Notes: generated from the sequence alone by a model not told the origin. A stretch of 41,908 bases of DNA from Acidimicrobiales bacterium (GCA_020629375.1 JAHDDK010000033.1:1-41908), one strand, 5' to 3'. Shown: positions 1 through 8,644, counted from the first letter of the stretch. Numbers and translations are program-made.

Positions 1-1704
1 CACGTTGTGGTTCTCGTCGTAGCCGTACTTGCGATGCCAGAACTCGTCCGGGCCTTCGACGACGATGTCCTCGTCGAAGTTGTGCTCGGGCGTGGGCGAA
101 GCGGTCATCCACTCGAGGCTGCGGGCATCCCACGGGTCGGGGCCCGGGTTGGGCATGCCGGCCTTCTTCCACTGCGAGCGGCTGTAGGCGATGTTGTAGA
201 AGAAGATGCCGATGCCGGCGGCGATGATGAAGGCGCCGACCGATGCGATCAGGTTCCAGAACTCGAACCCGAAGTCCGAGTCATAGGTGTCGATGCGGCG
301 GCTCATGCCCTGGAGGCCGAGGATGTGCATCGGACCGAACGTCACGTTGAAGCCGATGATCTGGAGCCAGAAGTTCCACTTGCCGATGCGCTCGTTGAGC
401 ATGTAGCCGAACATCTTCGGCCACCAGAAGTAGAAGCCCGAGAAGATTCCGAGCAGGGCGCCACCGAAGATCACGTAATGGAAGTGCGCCACGATGTAGT
501 ACGTGTCGGTCTGCTGCGTGTCGGCCGGAGCGATCGAGTGGGTCACACCCGACAGGCCGCCGATGGTGAACATCGAGACGACACCGACTGCGAAGAGCAT
601 GGCGGTGGTGAATCGGAGGCTGCCGCCCCAGATCGTCGCCAACCAGTTGAGGATCTTCACACCGGTCGGCACCGCGATGAACATCGTCGAGAGCGAGAAC
701 GCGGCGACCGAGATGGGGCCAATGCCGGACACGAACATGTGGTGCGCCCACACGCCCCAGCCCATGAAGCCGATGGCGATGCCGGAACCGACCATGAACT
801 TGTAGCCGAAGATCGGCTTGCGGCTGAAGGTCGGGATGACCTCAGAGATGATGCCAAAGCTCGGAAGGATGAGGATGTACACCTCGGGGTGACCGAAGAT
901 CCAGAAGAGGTGTTGCCAGAGCAGCGGGTCGGCGCCGGCCTCGGTGTTGAAGAACACGGAACCGAAGAGGCGGTCGAAGGTCAGCTGGAACAGGGCGATC
1001 GAGATGACCGGCACGGCGAAGAGCAGCAGGAACTGCACGACGAGGTTCATCCAGGTGAACACCGGCATTCGCATCAAGGTCATGCCCTTGGGGCGCATGT
1101 TCATGACCGTGGTGATGAGGTTGATCGCCGACACCAGGGAGGCGATACCCGTGATCTGCAGACCCAGGGCGTAGAAGTCGATGCCGTGACTCGGCGAGAA
1201 CGTGACGCTCGAGTTGGGGGCATAGTTGAACCAGCCACCGTCAGCGCCACCACCGAGCAGCCACGAGGTGTTGAGGAAGATTCCACCGAAGAGGAAAATC
1301 CACAGCGACAGCGCATTCATGCGAGGGAACGCAACGTCTCGTGCGCCGATCTGGAGCGGCAGCAGATAGTTCGCGAAGGCGGCCGCGAGCGGCATGATCA
1401 CGAGGAAAATCATCGTGACGCCGTGCATCGTGAAGACCTGGTTGTAGACCTCAGGCGAGAGCAACGTTCCGTTGGGCGTGGCCAGCTGGATGCGGATCAG
1501 GAGTGCCTCGGCGCCACCGATCACGAAGAAGAACATCGCGGCGACGCCGTACATGATGCCGATCTTCTTGTGATCGACGGTGAACAGCCAGTCTTTCCAG
1601 CCGCCGCCCAGCTGGGGGCGCGTCAGGTCGCCGAGCGGACGTTCGACGCGGGCGACGGCGTCTTCGCCGGCCTCCAGCGCTAGTGGTTCTTCAATGATTG
1701 CCAC
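1..1704 (-). CDS. ctaD: Cytochrome c oxidase subunit I (CtaD), 3' end cut by window edge
   Basis: Catalytic subunit of an aa3-type heme-copper oxidase: reduces O2 to water and pumps protons in the cytoplasmic membrane. All six ligand histidines are present, counted from the GTG start: H94 (TMHG, heme a), H272 in GHPEVY (with E274 and the cross-link Tyr Y276), the H321-H322 pair (CuB), and H407 and H409 in VAHFHYV (heme a3 and heme a). D-channel Asp D123 and K-channel Lys K350 are also there. The GTG start overlaps the ctaC stop codon by one base, so the two are probably translationally coupled. About 568 residues are visible; the reading frame is still open at base 1, so only a short C-terminal part is missing. 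It is the last visible gene of the minus-strand oxidase operon. Confidence 0.97.
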   Translation of the reverse strand, partial: MAIIEEPLALEAGEDAVARVERPLGDLTRPQLGGGWKDWLFTVDHKKIGIMYGVAAMFFFVIGGAEALLIRIQLATPNGTLLSPEVYNQVFTMHGVTMIFLVIMPLAAAFANYLLPLQIGARDVAFPRMNALSLWIFLFGGIFLNTSWLLGGGADGGWFNYAPNSSVTFSPSHGIDFYALGLQITGIASLVSAINLITTVMNMRPKGMTLMRMPVFTWMNLVVQFLLLFAVPVISIALFQLTFDRLFGSVFFNTEAGADPLLWQHLFWIFGHPEVYILILPSFGIISEVIPTFSRKPIFGYKFMVGSGIAIGFMGWGVWAHHMFVSGIGPISVAAFSLSTMFIAVPTGVKILNWLATIWGGSLRFTTAMLFAVGVVSMFTIGGLSGVTHSIAPADTQQTDTYYIVAHFHYVIFGGALLGIFSGFYFWWPKMFGYMLNERIGKWNFWLQIIGFNVTFGPMHILGLQGMSRRIDTYDSDFGFEFWNLIASVGAFIIAAGIGIFFYNIAYSRSQWKKAGMPNPGPDPWDARSLEWMTASPTPEHNFDEDIVVEGPDEFWHRKYGYDENHNV

Positions 1705-3011
1705 TACTCAACTCCCGTCTCTTCGATGATGAACTCTGCCGGCTTCTCGCCCGCCGCCTTGAGGAGTCCGACGAGGTCGTCGATCTCTTCGGTGGTGAGG
1801 TTGAGGTTCGGCATTCCTCGCATGCGTGGGTCGTCGTCGTTGGCCGGCTCGGCGTAGTTCGCCTTGACGTCGGCCGGGTTCATGAGCCACTCGCGGAGAT
1901 CTGTTTCGTTGAATTCGCCCGTCTCGGGATCCCAGACGTTGCGGATGCCGCCGGCGAAGGTCGTGCGGGTGGCGAAGTGCGTCAGGTTGGGAGCAGCACC
2001 GGCGACGAGCTGTTCGGCGACTCGTTCTTGGGACCACATGTCGTCGGCGACGTTCTCCATGAGGTGGCACGAGGCACACTTGCCACGGAAGGTCGCAATG
2101 GCCCGCTGCGTCGAGTTCTCGGCAGTCGGGCTGTCGCCAGCGACGAGCGCATCGAGGTACGCCTGATCGTCGCCTTCGAGCGGGTAGCCAGTCATCTGGG
2201 CGTCCACCCATGCCTGGAAGTCGGCGGGCTCGAGCGCCACGACCTGCATCCGCATCCGGCTGTGGGAGAGTCCACAAAACTCGGTGCACTGGCCGAAGAA
2301 AACACCGGGTCGGTCGGCCTGGATCTTCCAGGGCGCACTCTGGCGTCCGGGTACGGCGTCTCGTTTGCCGTTGAGCGACGGGATCCAGTGGGAGTGAATG
2401 ACGTCGCGGCTGGTGATTTCGAGTTCGATCTCTTGGCCGACGGGAATCACCATCTGGGTGGCGGTCACGATGTCGGCGACCGGAAGCGTCTGGACACGTT
2501 CTTGGTCGATGTCGACATCGCCGAAGTGGTACTGGTACTCCCACCACCACTGTTGGCCGACGACAACAACCTGCGGTTCCCACTCGACCGAAGCGCCAGC
2601 AACGTCGAGGGTCACGACGTTGGTCTCGTCGCTATTGAGCTGGTTGTGCAAGATGATCGTGAAGACGGCGACAACGGCGAGAATCAGCGCAGGCACGCCG
2701 TTGGAAAGACCCTCGATGAGGGCGTTCTCGTCCTCTTGCTCAGGCCACTCATCGTCATCGGTGTAGTCGTCACCCTTGATGCGGAAGCGGCGCCACGCCT
2801 CGAACGAGATGAACATGACGAACGCAAAGACGGCGTAGGTGACCCACAGCAGGATCCGCATGAAGCTCTCGATGTCGCGAGCCTCAGGACCTGCGAGGTC
2901 GGTACGCGTGTCGAGTTCGGCGTCGCCCGCACACGCGGCGAAGAACACCATGGCGAACACCACGAGCGCCACCCGGGCAAACCGGCGGGCGACGGACGAG
3001 TTGGGGGTCAT
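1704..3011 (-). CDS. ctaC: Cytochrome c oxidase subunit II with fused cytochrome c domain (caa3 type)
   Basis: Receives electrons at the CuA centre and passes them to subunit I. With the ATG at 3011 the protein is 435 residues. It has a lipoprotein-type signal ending FFAAC (C27), two membrane helices (about 50-72 and 106-122), and a cupredoxin domain with CuA ligands H206, C242, E244, C246, H250 and M253. A C-terminal class I cytochrome c follows, with CASCH at 312-316 and a probable distal Met at M400. The fused cytochrome c marks a caa3-type enzyme. GAAGGA lies about 7 bases upstream of this ATG. An in-frame ATG at 3119 overlaps the upstream stop (ATGA) but would put 36 residues before the lipoprotein signal, so I prefer 3011. 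Confidence 0.95.
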   Translation of the reverse strand: MTPNSSVARRFARVALVVFAMVFFAACAGDAELDTRTDLAGPEARDIESFMRILLWVTYAVFAFVMFISFEAWRRFRIKGDDYTDDDEWPEQEDENALIEGLSNGVPALILAVVAVFTIILHNQLNSDETNVVTLDVAGASVEWEPQVVVVGQQWWWEYQYHFGDVDIDQERVQTLPVADIVTATQMVIPVGQEIELEITSRDVIHSHWIPSLNGKRDAVPGRQSAPWKIQADRPGVFFGQCTEFCGLSHSRMRMQVVALEPADFQAWVDAQMTGYPLEGDDQAYLDALVAGDSPTAENSTQRAIATFRGKCASCHLMENVADDMWSQERVAEQLVAGAAPNLTHFATRTTFAGGIRNVWDPETGEFNETDLREWLMNPADVKANYAEPANDDDPRMRGMPNLNLTTEEIDDLVGLLKAAGEKPAEFIIEETGVE

Positions 3012-3115
3012 ACCTGTTCCTTCGGCGAGGGTCATGGCAGGGATAACAGTACTTTGTGAAAGTTTTCCCGAGCGGGAGGAATCGGGCAAGTCGCGCAGGG
3101 AGTTGTTCGCGGCGG

Positions 3116-3922
3116 TCACGAGGAGGCGTCCTCGCTCTCGGAGTGATCGTCGGAGTGATCTTCGCCGTGATGATCATCGCCATGCTTGATCTCGCGGGTG
3201 CCTTCGACCGCTCCCCACACGCCGCCGGCAAGCACACCGACGGCGACGAGAGCGACGAGCCCGGCGATGGCGTTCTTCGACAAGTTCGGGCGCTGCGTGA
3301 TCAAGATCGCCGTGAGGAGAATGATCGTGGCGACGACCGTGCCGACCACGACGGCGCCGGTCTTCGAGGTCGCAAGGAAGATTCGAGACACGGCGAGGAC
3401 CACGATGCCGCCGCCGAGCAGGCCGAGCAGCGGAACTTCGAACGGGCCCATGAGCTGGTCACGGAGCGACTCGTTGGCGGACGCATCGGCGGTGGCCCGA
3501 TCGGACCAGGCGGTCATCGTCCATTCGAAGGCAACGATGGCGAGCACCACGAGGCCCACGCCGAAGAGCAGCGAGCTCACGGCGAGGCCGACGGTGAGCA
3601 TGCCGATGCCAGCTCCGGCGATGAGCGGCCAGATCGACTGCGCGACCGGACGCTGGCCGACGGGGGCATCACTGCGGCCCATGATCGAGGCGACCGATTC
3701 GGCATCGGCGTCACGGAACCAGGTGAGGAGGCCGCCGACGATGACCGACACGAAGGCCACGCCGAGCAGCACCGAGTACGACACCTGGTCGCCAATGCCG
3801 CCCTTGTAACCGGCACTGAGCGGGCCGACGCCGTCGCCGCCGCTGGTGTAGCCACCGATGGCTGCCGCGGTCAGCGCCGCCATGGCGATGCCGAGATAGA
3901 GCTTGAGTCCGGTTGGGATCAT
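3116..3922 (-). CDS. Unknown multi-pass membrane protein in the oxidase operon
   Basis: I do not recognise this 268-residue protein. It has about seven hydrophobic segments (roughly 7-26, 47-69, 97-135 as two helices, 160-184, 187-208 and 218-241) and a short acidic, histidine-rich C-terminal tail (HGDDHHGEDHSDDHSE) that could bind metal. It begins 7 bases after the ctaE stop and precedes ctaC, so it is almost certainly co-expressed with the oxidase. Actinobacterial oxidases have a small subunit IV (CtaF) of about 140 residues with four helices; this protein is nearly twice that size and I cannot show it is related. A role as accessory subunit or metal/assembly factor is inference from position and tail only. 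Confidence 0.85.
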   Translation of the reverse strand: MIPTGLKLYLGIAMAALTAAAIGGYTSGGDGVGPLSAGYKGGIGDQVSYSVLLGVAFVSVIVGGLLTWFRDADAESVASIMGRSDAPVGQRPVAQSIWPLIAGAGIGMLTVGLAVSSLLFGVGLVVLAIVAFEWTMTAWSDRATADASANESLRDQLMGPFEVPLLGLLGGGIVVLAVSRIFLATSKTGAVVVGTVVATIILLTAILITQRPNLSKNAIAGLVALVAVGVLAGGVWGAVEGTREIKHGDDHHGEDHSDDHSESEDASS

Positions 3923-3929
3923 GAGGCGC

Positions 3930-4541
3930 TCACTTCGTGATCGTGATCAGGTACCAGATCGGCAAGTACACAACGACCGTGGCGAACCAGTAGATCGCTG
4001 CGGCCTCGATGCCGTCGGCATTGGACGAGTTGTATTGGCCGGTCACCGCACGAACCAGCATCAAGAAGACGAAGGCGATCGCCGAACCGAGGAAGGCGAT
4101 GTAGGTGCCGTAGATCGCATAGAGCAGCAGAGCGGGCGTGCTGCGGTCGACCGGTACTGCGAAGTCGCCGATCGCAAAGGCCATCTGATTGATCACGGCA
4201 GCACCGATCAACATGGTCAGACCGAGCGCCATGTAGCCGTGGCCGCGGTCGTCGTTGCGGAACGCTTGTACAGCCCACGCCATCGTGAACGCACCGATCC
4301 ACGTGGTGAACATCATCATCGTGCCCGGCGCAATCTGGACGGCTCCCTCGGGGAACCAGAGCGACCCACCGAGCTGGTTCTCGACCAAGAACTCGTTGTT
4401 CTGCCGGATCGAGATGTAGACGGCGAACAAGCCGACGAACACCATGATCGCCGCCAGCGACGCGAAGGCACTGCCGACGAGCAGCGTGCGGTTGCGGGTC
4501 GGTTCGGCCTCGGGGAGGACGTTGAGTGTGCTCGTGGCCAT
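3930..4541 (-). CDS. ctaE: Cytochrome c oxidase subunit III (CtaE)
   Basis: Heme-copper oxidase subunit III, which stabilises subunit I and supports proton uptake. The 203-residue protein has five membrane helices, the short form usual in actinobacteria. Helix regions resembling the family include the segment around GTMMMFTTWIGAFTMAWAV and the C-terminal helix with AAIYWFATVVVYLPIWYLI. Its ATG overlaps the stop codon of the upstream subunit-I-like gene by one base (TGATG), indicating coupled translation with that unusual gene. The membrane-protein gene follows after 7 bases. Confidence 0.93.
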   Translation of the reverse strand: MATSTLNVLPEAEPTRNRTLLVGSAFASLAAIMVFVGLFAVYISIRQNNEFLVENQLGGSLWFPEGAVQIAPGTMMMFTTWIGAFTMAWAVQAFRNDDRGHGYMALGLTMLIGAAVINQMAFAIGDFAVPVDRSTPALLLYAIYGTYIAFLGSAIAFVFLMLVRAVTGQYNSSNADGIEAAAIYWFATVVVYLPIWYLITITK

Positions 4542-6196
4542 CAGCTGACCTCCTCGAACTCATCGAGCAATGGGGCTTCGGACGTGATCATCGGGATCGG
4601 TTCGACGAAGTTGCCGATCGGCGGCGGGGACGGGGCTGCCCACTCGAGCGAGTGCCCTTCCCACGGGTCGTCGGGGAGCGTCTCGGTGCTTCGACCAGCG
4701 GCCATCAGTGAGCCGACGATGGCGAGGCCACTGAGGACGAGCAGGATGGCGCCGATCGCGGCGACGACATTGAGCGTCTCGACGCCGGAGTCGACCGCAT
4801 CGGACACCGAGATGTCGGGCTGGCCCATGAGACCAGAGATGAGGTCGGCGACACCGCCGAGGAGACCCGCACCGAACACCGTGAGGATCGCGAGCATGGC
4901 GAGGGGTTCGCGGGCGTATCCGCCGAACATCTTGGGAGCCCACCAGGCGAGGGCTCCGATGGCCGACACCACGATGGCGGCGAGGACCAGGTTGAGCTGC
5001 GCCGTCGTCGTGGACAGCAGCACATTGTCTTCGTGAAGACCGTCCCACAGCGGGATCACCCGAATCTCACCAGCGACGGCGGCGAGCAACAGCAGGATCG
5101 CCCCCATGAGCGCACCGGTAAGGGCGGCACCCGGCTTGGGGTTGGCCCCGCGCCGGACGGTGTCGAGCACGCCGCCGATCACGCCGAGGATCGGGAGGAC
5201 GATGACCAGACCGAAGACGATGTAGAGGAACTCGTCATAGATCCGGTTGCCGTCGGTGAAGACCGGATCGGCGCCACGGCTGAATGAGTGCTGCGCCCAT
5301 GCGCCGAAGCTGAGAGCGCCGAAAAGGCCGATCATGGTCAAGATCACCGGACGGTTGACCTGACGGGTCTTGGCTGCGGCGGGGCCGATGTCGGCGAGCA
5401 CGCCGAGGACCGGGATGGCGTAGGCGTATACCTGCGGTTGTTCCCACGCCCAGGAGACGTCGCCCCACAGGCGATCCGCGTTGCCGAAGGCGATCGGCTC
5501 GCGGCCCTGCATATCGGCGAAGGCGTAGATCAGGTTGGCGACGAGGACCGGCAGCGACAAGAGCCAGACCGACGTGGCGACGAGCATCGACCAGGCGAAC
5601 GCTGGTACCCGCATGAGTGTCATACCCGCCGGGCGAAGGGCGACAACGGTGGTGGCGATACAGATCGACGCAGCGAGGATTGCGCCGATCATCAGCCCGA
5701 GGGAGGTGACGGTGAGAAGCGTGCCGTCAGTGGAGGTACCGGCATCGGGGCCGAGACCGCCGTCGAGGACGTAGAACGACGCCAGGTGAATGCCGGCTCC
5801 GGCAAGCCATGCCCAGAACGATGCCGCGGCCAGGCGAGGAAAAGCGATCGCCGGTGAACCGACCTGCAGCGGCACGATCGCCGTCGCGATGCCGATGAAC
5901 AGCGGCAGGGCGACCATGAAGATGCCGCCCGTCCGGAAGAGGATCCAGCTCTGGAAATAGCCCGCAACAGTCGAGAACAGATCCATGTCGCCAAGCGACG
6001 CTCGCTCGAATCCGTTGAGAACCCCGATCACCGAGATCCACAGCAGAAACAGGACGGCGGCCCCCGTCCAGAGGCGGCCGATCATCTTGTGATCGTTGGA
6101 CACGAACAAGAGGTAGAGCCCGTCGCTGGAGGACTCAGACACACTCAGATCGGCGTCGTGGTCGTGAACTTCGGGATGCGCTTCGGTCGCGGTCAT
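4541..6196 (-). CDS. Subunit-I-like heme-copper oxidase paralogue lacking most cofactor ligands
   Basis: The 551-residue multi-helix protein aligns with CtaD along its length: DHKMIG near the start, PLQVGSPAIAFPR, RPAGMTLMRVPAFAW, WWAPKMFGG, and a tail with DPW then SLEW as in the neighbouring ctaD. Counting from the ATG at 6196, five of six ligand histidines are replaced: T89 (heme a), Q253 (CuB), Q302 (CuB), Q400 (heme a3) and N402 (heme a). Only H303 remains. The HPEVY glutamate is Q255, and the D-channel Asp and K-channel Lys are gone; Y257 is kept. It cannot form a normal binuclear centre. The frame is intact and it is coupled to ctaE, so it is not a decaying pseudogene. A structural subunit is the likeliest role (inference). 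Start 6196 is uncertain: only GAGGG about 13 bases upstream. Confidence 0.9.
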   Translation of the reverse strand: MTATEAHPEVHDHDADLSVSESSSDGLYLLFVSNDHKMIGRLWTGAAVLFLLWISVIGVLNGFERASLGDMDLFSTVAGYFQSWILFRTGGIFMVALPLFIGIATAIVPLQVGSPAIAFPRLAAASFWAWLAGAGIHLASFYVLDGGLGPDAGTSTDGTLLTVTSLGLMIGAILAASICIATTVVALRPAGMTLMRVPAFAWSMLVATSVWLLSLPVLVANLIYAFADMQGREPIAFGNADRLWGDVSWAWEQPQVYAYAIPVLGVLADIGPAAAKTRQVNRPVILTMIGLFGALSFGAWAQHSFSRGADPVFTDGNRIYDEFLYIVFGLVIVLPILGVIGGVLDTVRRGANPKPGAALTGALMGAILLLLAAVAGEIRVIPLWDGLHEDNVLLSTTTAQLNLVLAAIVVSAIGALAWWAPKMFGGYAREPLAMLAILTVFGAGLLGGVADLISGLMGQPDISVSDAVDSGVETLNVVAAIGAILLVLSGLAIVGSLMAAGRSTETLPDDPWEGHSLEWAAPSPPPIGNFVEPIPMITSEAPLLDEFEEVS

Positions 6197-6223
6197 CGGT
6201 ATGGATTCACCCTCGGACGAATT

Positions 6224-6267
6224 ATTCGGATCACCTGCGATCCGGACCCCACGATGGTATTCGGATC
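6224..6267. promoter_or_regulatory. Repeated CGGATC motifs upstream of the oxidase operon
   Basis: Upstream of the subunit-I-like gene, ATTCGGATC occurs at 6224-6232 and again at 6259-6267. An inverted GATCCG at 6239-6244 pairs with CGGATC at 6227-6232 across a 6-base spacer. This arrangement could be an operator for the oxidase operon. No matching regulator is identified, and short GC-rich dyads arise by chance, so this is tentative. Confidence 0.3.
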
Positions 6268-6377
6268 GACACGGCTTGAGGCGCATCAACGAGGAGTTCC
6301 CGCGCGCACCCGCACGGACAGTATCGGTCACCCCGAACGGCGCCCAAGGTGGAGCACCCAGACGCGCGTCACATCAC

Positions 6378-6459
6378 GGGGTCAAGTCTGACATAGCAAG
6401 AGGTTCTGGCAGTCCGTCGACGGGCAGTCTCATCCTCTTGCTATGTCAGACTTGACCCC
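6378..6459. repeat. Perfect 26-bp inverted repeat with 30-base spacer
   Basis: The arms at 6378-6403 and 6434-6459 are exact reverse complements; the left arm begins GGGGTCAAGTCTGACATAG. The spacer contains GTCGAC and a directly repeated GCAGTC. The element begins two bases after the ctaB stop codon and sits between ctaB and the oxidase operon. There is no T-tract on either side, so it is not a classical intrinsic terminator. It could still attenuate transcription, act as an RNA-processing hairpin, or be a non-autonomous mobile element. No transposase is nearby. Confidence 0.85.
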
Positions 6460-6461
6460 AT

Positions 6462-7358
6462 TCAGCCGAGGACGAGCTGATCGATGGCCATCGCCACGAA
6501 AAGGATCGTGAGATACGTGATCGAGAACGTGAAGACCGTCATGGCTTTGGCGGGCGTCGGGTCACGCCACAACCGAACGCTGTACGCCACGAACACGCCT
6601 CCCGACACGATCGATGCCACGAGATAGATGACATTCATGTCGGCGATCGGCGAGAACGCCACACCCAAGGCCCACACAGCCACGGCGTAGGCGACGATCT
6701 GACGAGCGGTCGATTCGAGACTGGTAACCGACGGCATCATCGGCACGTCAGCCGCCGAGTAGTCCTCGCGGTACTTCACGGCCAGCGCCCAGAAGTGCGG
6801 TGGCGTCCACAAGAAGATCACCCCGAACAGGACCACGGGCTCCCACGCGATCGAGTTGGTGACGGCCGCCCAACCCACGAGCACCGGCATGCAGCCAGCT
6901 GCCCCACCGATCACGATGTTCTGGCGAGAGGTGCGCTTGAGCCACAACGTGTAGACGAAGATGTAGAAGGCCGCGGCGCTCAGAGCGAACAACGCGGACA
7001 GCGGATTCACGAAACCCGCCAACCACACGCCAGCGAGCACCAGCAACGAGACAGAGAAGATCAGTGCGTTGCGCGGCTCGATCTCGCCGGTGACGAGGGG
7101 TCGGCCCTCGGTCCGCTTCATGATCTTGTCGATGTCGCGATCGACGTACATATTGACGGCATTCGCTCCGCCGGCGGCAAGCGTTCCGCCGATCACGGTC
7201 GCCACGACCAGCCACAGCCCCGGCCATCCGCGTGCTGCGACGATCATCGTCGGTACCGTCGTGATCAGCAGCAGCTCGATGATCCGCGGCTTGGTGAGCG
7301 CAATGTATGCGCCAAGGGTCGATCGAGTTGGGGTCGTCCCCGGCGCAACGGTTGTCAC
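6462..7358 (-). CDS. ctaB: Protoheme IX farnesyltransferase (heme O synthase)
   Basis: Adds a farnesyl group to heme B to make heme O, the precursor of the heme A used by the neighbouring oxidase. It is a 298-residue UbiA-superfamily membrane protein. The first prenyl-diphosphate-binding motif is NMYVDRDID followed by KIMKRTEGRPL; a conserved WTPPHFWALA loop with KYREDY lies in the second half. About nine hydrophobic helices are visible. It begins with GTG at 7358, with no strong Shine-Dalgarno. It is divergent from ctaA with only 63 bases between, so the two heme A biosynthesis genes share one short control region. Confidence 0.96.
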   Translation of the reverse strand: MTTVAPGTTPTRSTLGAYIALTKPRIIELLLITTVPTMIVAARGWPGLWLVVATVIGGTLAAGGANAVNMYVDRDIDKIMKRTEGRPLVTGEIEPRNALIFSVSLLVLAGVWLAGFVNPLSALFALSAAAFYIFVYTLWLKRTSRQNIVIGGAAGCMPVLVGWAAVTNSIAWEPVVLFGVIFLWTPPHFWALAVKYREDYSAADVPMMPSVTSLESTARQIVAYAVAVWALGVAFSPIADMNVIYLVASIVSGGVFVAYSVRLWRDPTPAKAMTVFTFSITYLTILFVAMAIDQLVLG

Positions 7359-7421
7359 CGGGCCAATGGTATGGCCCGCTCACGCGTTTGTGCCAAGGCC
7401 ATTGGGCGTATCGTTGTTCAC

Positions 7422-8327
7422 ATGGTCTGGGGCAGGACGCTTCCGTTCTGGACCCGGGTCACCCTTGTGTGGTTGATGGCGATCACGGTAAGCGGAGCCG
7501 CCGTTCGACTCACAGGATCCGGGCTCGGATGTCTCGACTGGCCGACGTGTACGTCGAACCAGGAGCTCGACGCGCCCGGGTTTCATGCCACGATCGAATT
7601 CGGCAACCGGGTCATCTCGGGCCTCGCGATCATCCCGGTCATCGCGGGATGGGTCGCTGCTCGGCGCCTCGACCGTCGCGATCTCGACCGCTGGTTCGGC
7701 GCGATGGTCGTTGGCTTCGGGGGCCAGGTACTGCTGGGCATGCTCGTGACCCGGAGCCATCTCGACCCTCGGGTCGTCATCGGGCACTTCTTGTTGTCGA
7801 TCGTGTTGATCTTCGTTGGCGTTGCGCTCGACCACGGCGCACGCACACAGCCCCGCCCCGCGACGACCGACGACACCTGGTTCGCACGCGTCGCCGTCGC
7901 CGCCACGGCGCTCGCCGGCCTCGTCATCGTGCTCGGAACCCTCGTCACCGGTTCGGGCCCCCACACCGGTAGCGACGTGTCGGGCGACGCCATCCCGCGG
8001 TTGGGGTTCGACATCCGCGAGATCACCCGTATCCACAGCGTCACCGTGTGGGTGCTTGGCGCTGTTCTGTTCGCCGCCGTCATTCGGGCCCGACAGACCG
8101 AGTCGCCACACGAGCAACTCATCACCTGGGTGATCGGGCTCGGCACACTCCAAGGCGCGATCGGATACCTGCAGTACTTCACAGGTGTGCCAGTGCTGCT
8201 CGTCGGATTCCACATCGCGGGGTCGGTCGTGTTCTGGACCACGCTCGTCTGGTGGCTGTTCGACACCCGCAGCGGACGCGTTGCTCCCCTCGCCGAATCC
8301 GCGCCACGAGCGACGGTGACCGCATGA
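7422..8327 (+). CDS. ctaA: Heme A synthase (COX15/CtaA)
   Basis: Oxidises the methyl group of heme O to the formyl group of heme A. It is a 301-residue membrane protein with eight predicted helices. [10 protein letters not shown] carries the extracytoplasmic cysteine pair. Heme-ligand histidines are visible in the GHFLLS helix, in RIHSVTVW and in GFHIAGS. The first position, a His in the Bacillus protein (ExxHR), is Asn here (EFGNRV); I believe this variant is usual in actinobacteria. ATG at 7422 has no clear Shine-Dalgarno, so the mRNA may be leaderless. The open frame extends upstream to 6795 but overlaps ctaB there and is not coding. The stop overlaps the clpS start (ATGA). Confidence 0.95.
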   Translation: MVWGRTLPFWTRVTLVWLMAITVSGAAVRLTGSGLGCLDWPTCTSNQELDAPGFHATIEFGNRVISGLAIIPVIAGWVAARRLDRRDLDRWFGAMVVGFGGQVLLGMLVTRSHLDPRVVIGHFLLSIVLIFVGVALDHGARTQPRPATTDDTWFARVAVAATALAGLVIVLGTLVTGSGPHTGSDVSGDAIPRLGFDIREITRIHSVTVWVLGAVLFAAVIRARQTESPHEQLITWVIGLGTLQGAIGYLQYFTGVPVLLVGFHIAGSVVFWTTLVWWLFDTRSGRVAPLAESAPRATVTA

Positions 8328-8644
8328 ACCCGCACGCCATGACGGCTCCGCTCGAGGTGGCAGAACCCGACATCGACAGCGACCTCGGCTTGGCGGCCGA
8401 CATGCCGTGGGTCGTGATCGTCTGGAACGACCCGATCAACCTGATGAGCTACGTGACCTTCGTGTTTCAGAAGCTGTTCGGGTATTCGAAGGAGAAGGCC
8501 ACCGAGTTGATGCTCGATGTGCACCACAAGGGCAGGGCTGTGGTGTCGTCGGGGCCGCGCGAGAAGGCCGAAGCCGACGTCGCCCGACTCCACGAGCACG
8601 GACTGTGGGCGACGATGCAAAAGGACGGCGGTGAGGAGGCGTGA
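8324..8644 (+). CDS. clpS: ATP-dependent Clp protease adaptor ClpS
   Basis: N-degron adaptor that binds proteins with bulky hydrophobic N-termini and delivers them to the Clp unfoldase/ClpP. The 106-residue protein shows the substrate-pocket motif WNDPIN (N35, D36) and the DVHHKG segment with the pocket histidine. The N-terminal extension of about 25 residues, needed for delivery, is present. It overlaps ctaA by four bases upstream and the DUF2017 gene by four bases downstream (GTGA), so all three are probably translated from one mRNA. Confidence 0.95.
   Translation: MNPHAMTAPLEVAEPDIDSDLGLAADMPWVVIVWNDPINLMSYVTFVFQKLFGYSKEKATELMLDVHHKGRAVVSSGPREKAEADVARLHEHGLWATMQKDGGEEA

Noticed and set aside
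7..1683. 558-codon open frame on the plus strand opposite ctaD
   Set aside because: Mirror frame of a high-GC gene: low-complexity Glu/Asp/His/Arg-rich product with no family features, while the minus strand encodes an unmistakable CtaD.
3012..3119. N-terminal extension of ctaC from an ATG that overlaps the previous stop
   Set aside because: It would place 36 polar residues before a good lipoprotein signal; the internal ATG has a Shine-Dalgarno.
6378..6459. Classical rho-independent terminator after ctaB
   Set aside because: Stem is far longer than usual, loop is 30 bases, and no T-run follows on either strand.
6795..7421. Long upstream extension of the ctaA frame
   Set aside because: Overlaps ctaB on the other strand; product is His/Asp/Arg-rich with no homology, and CtaA proteins start near the first helix.
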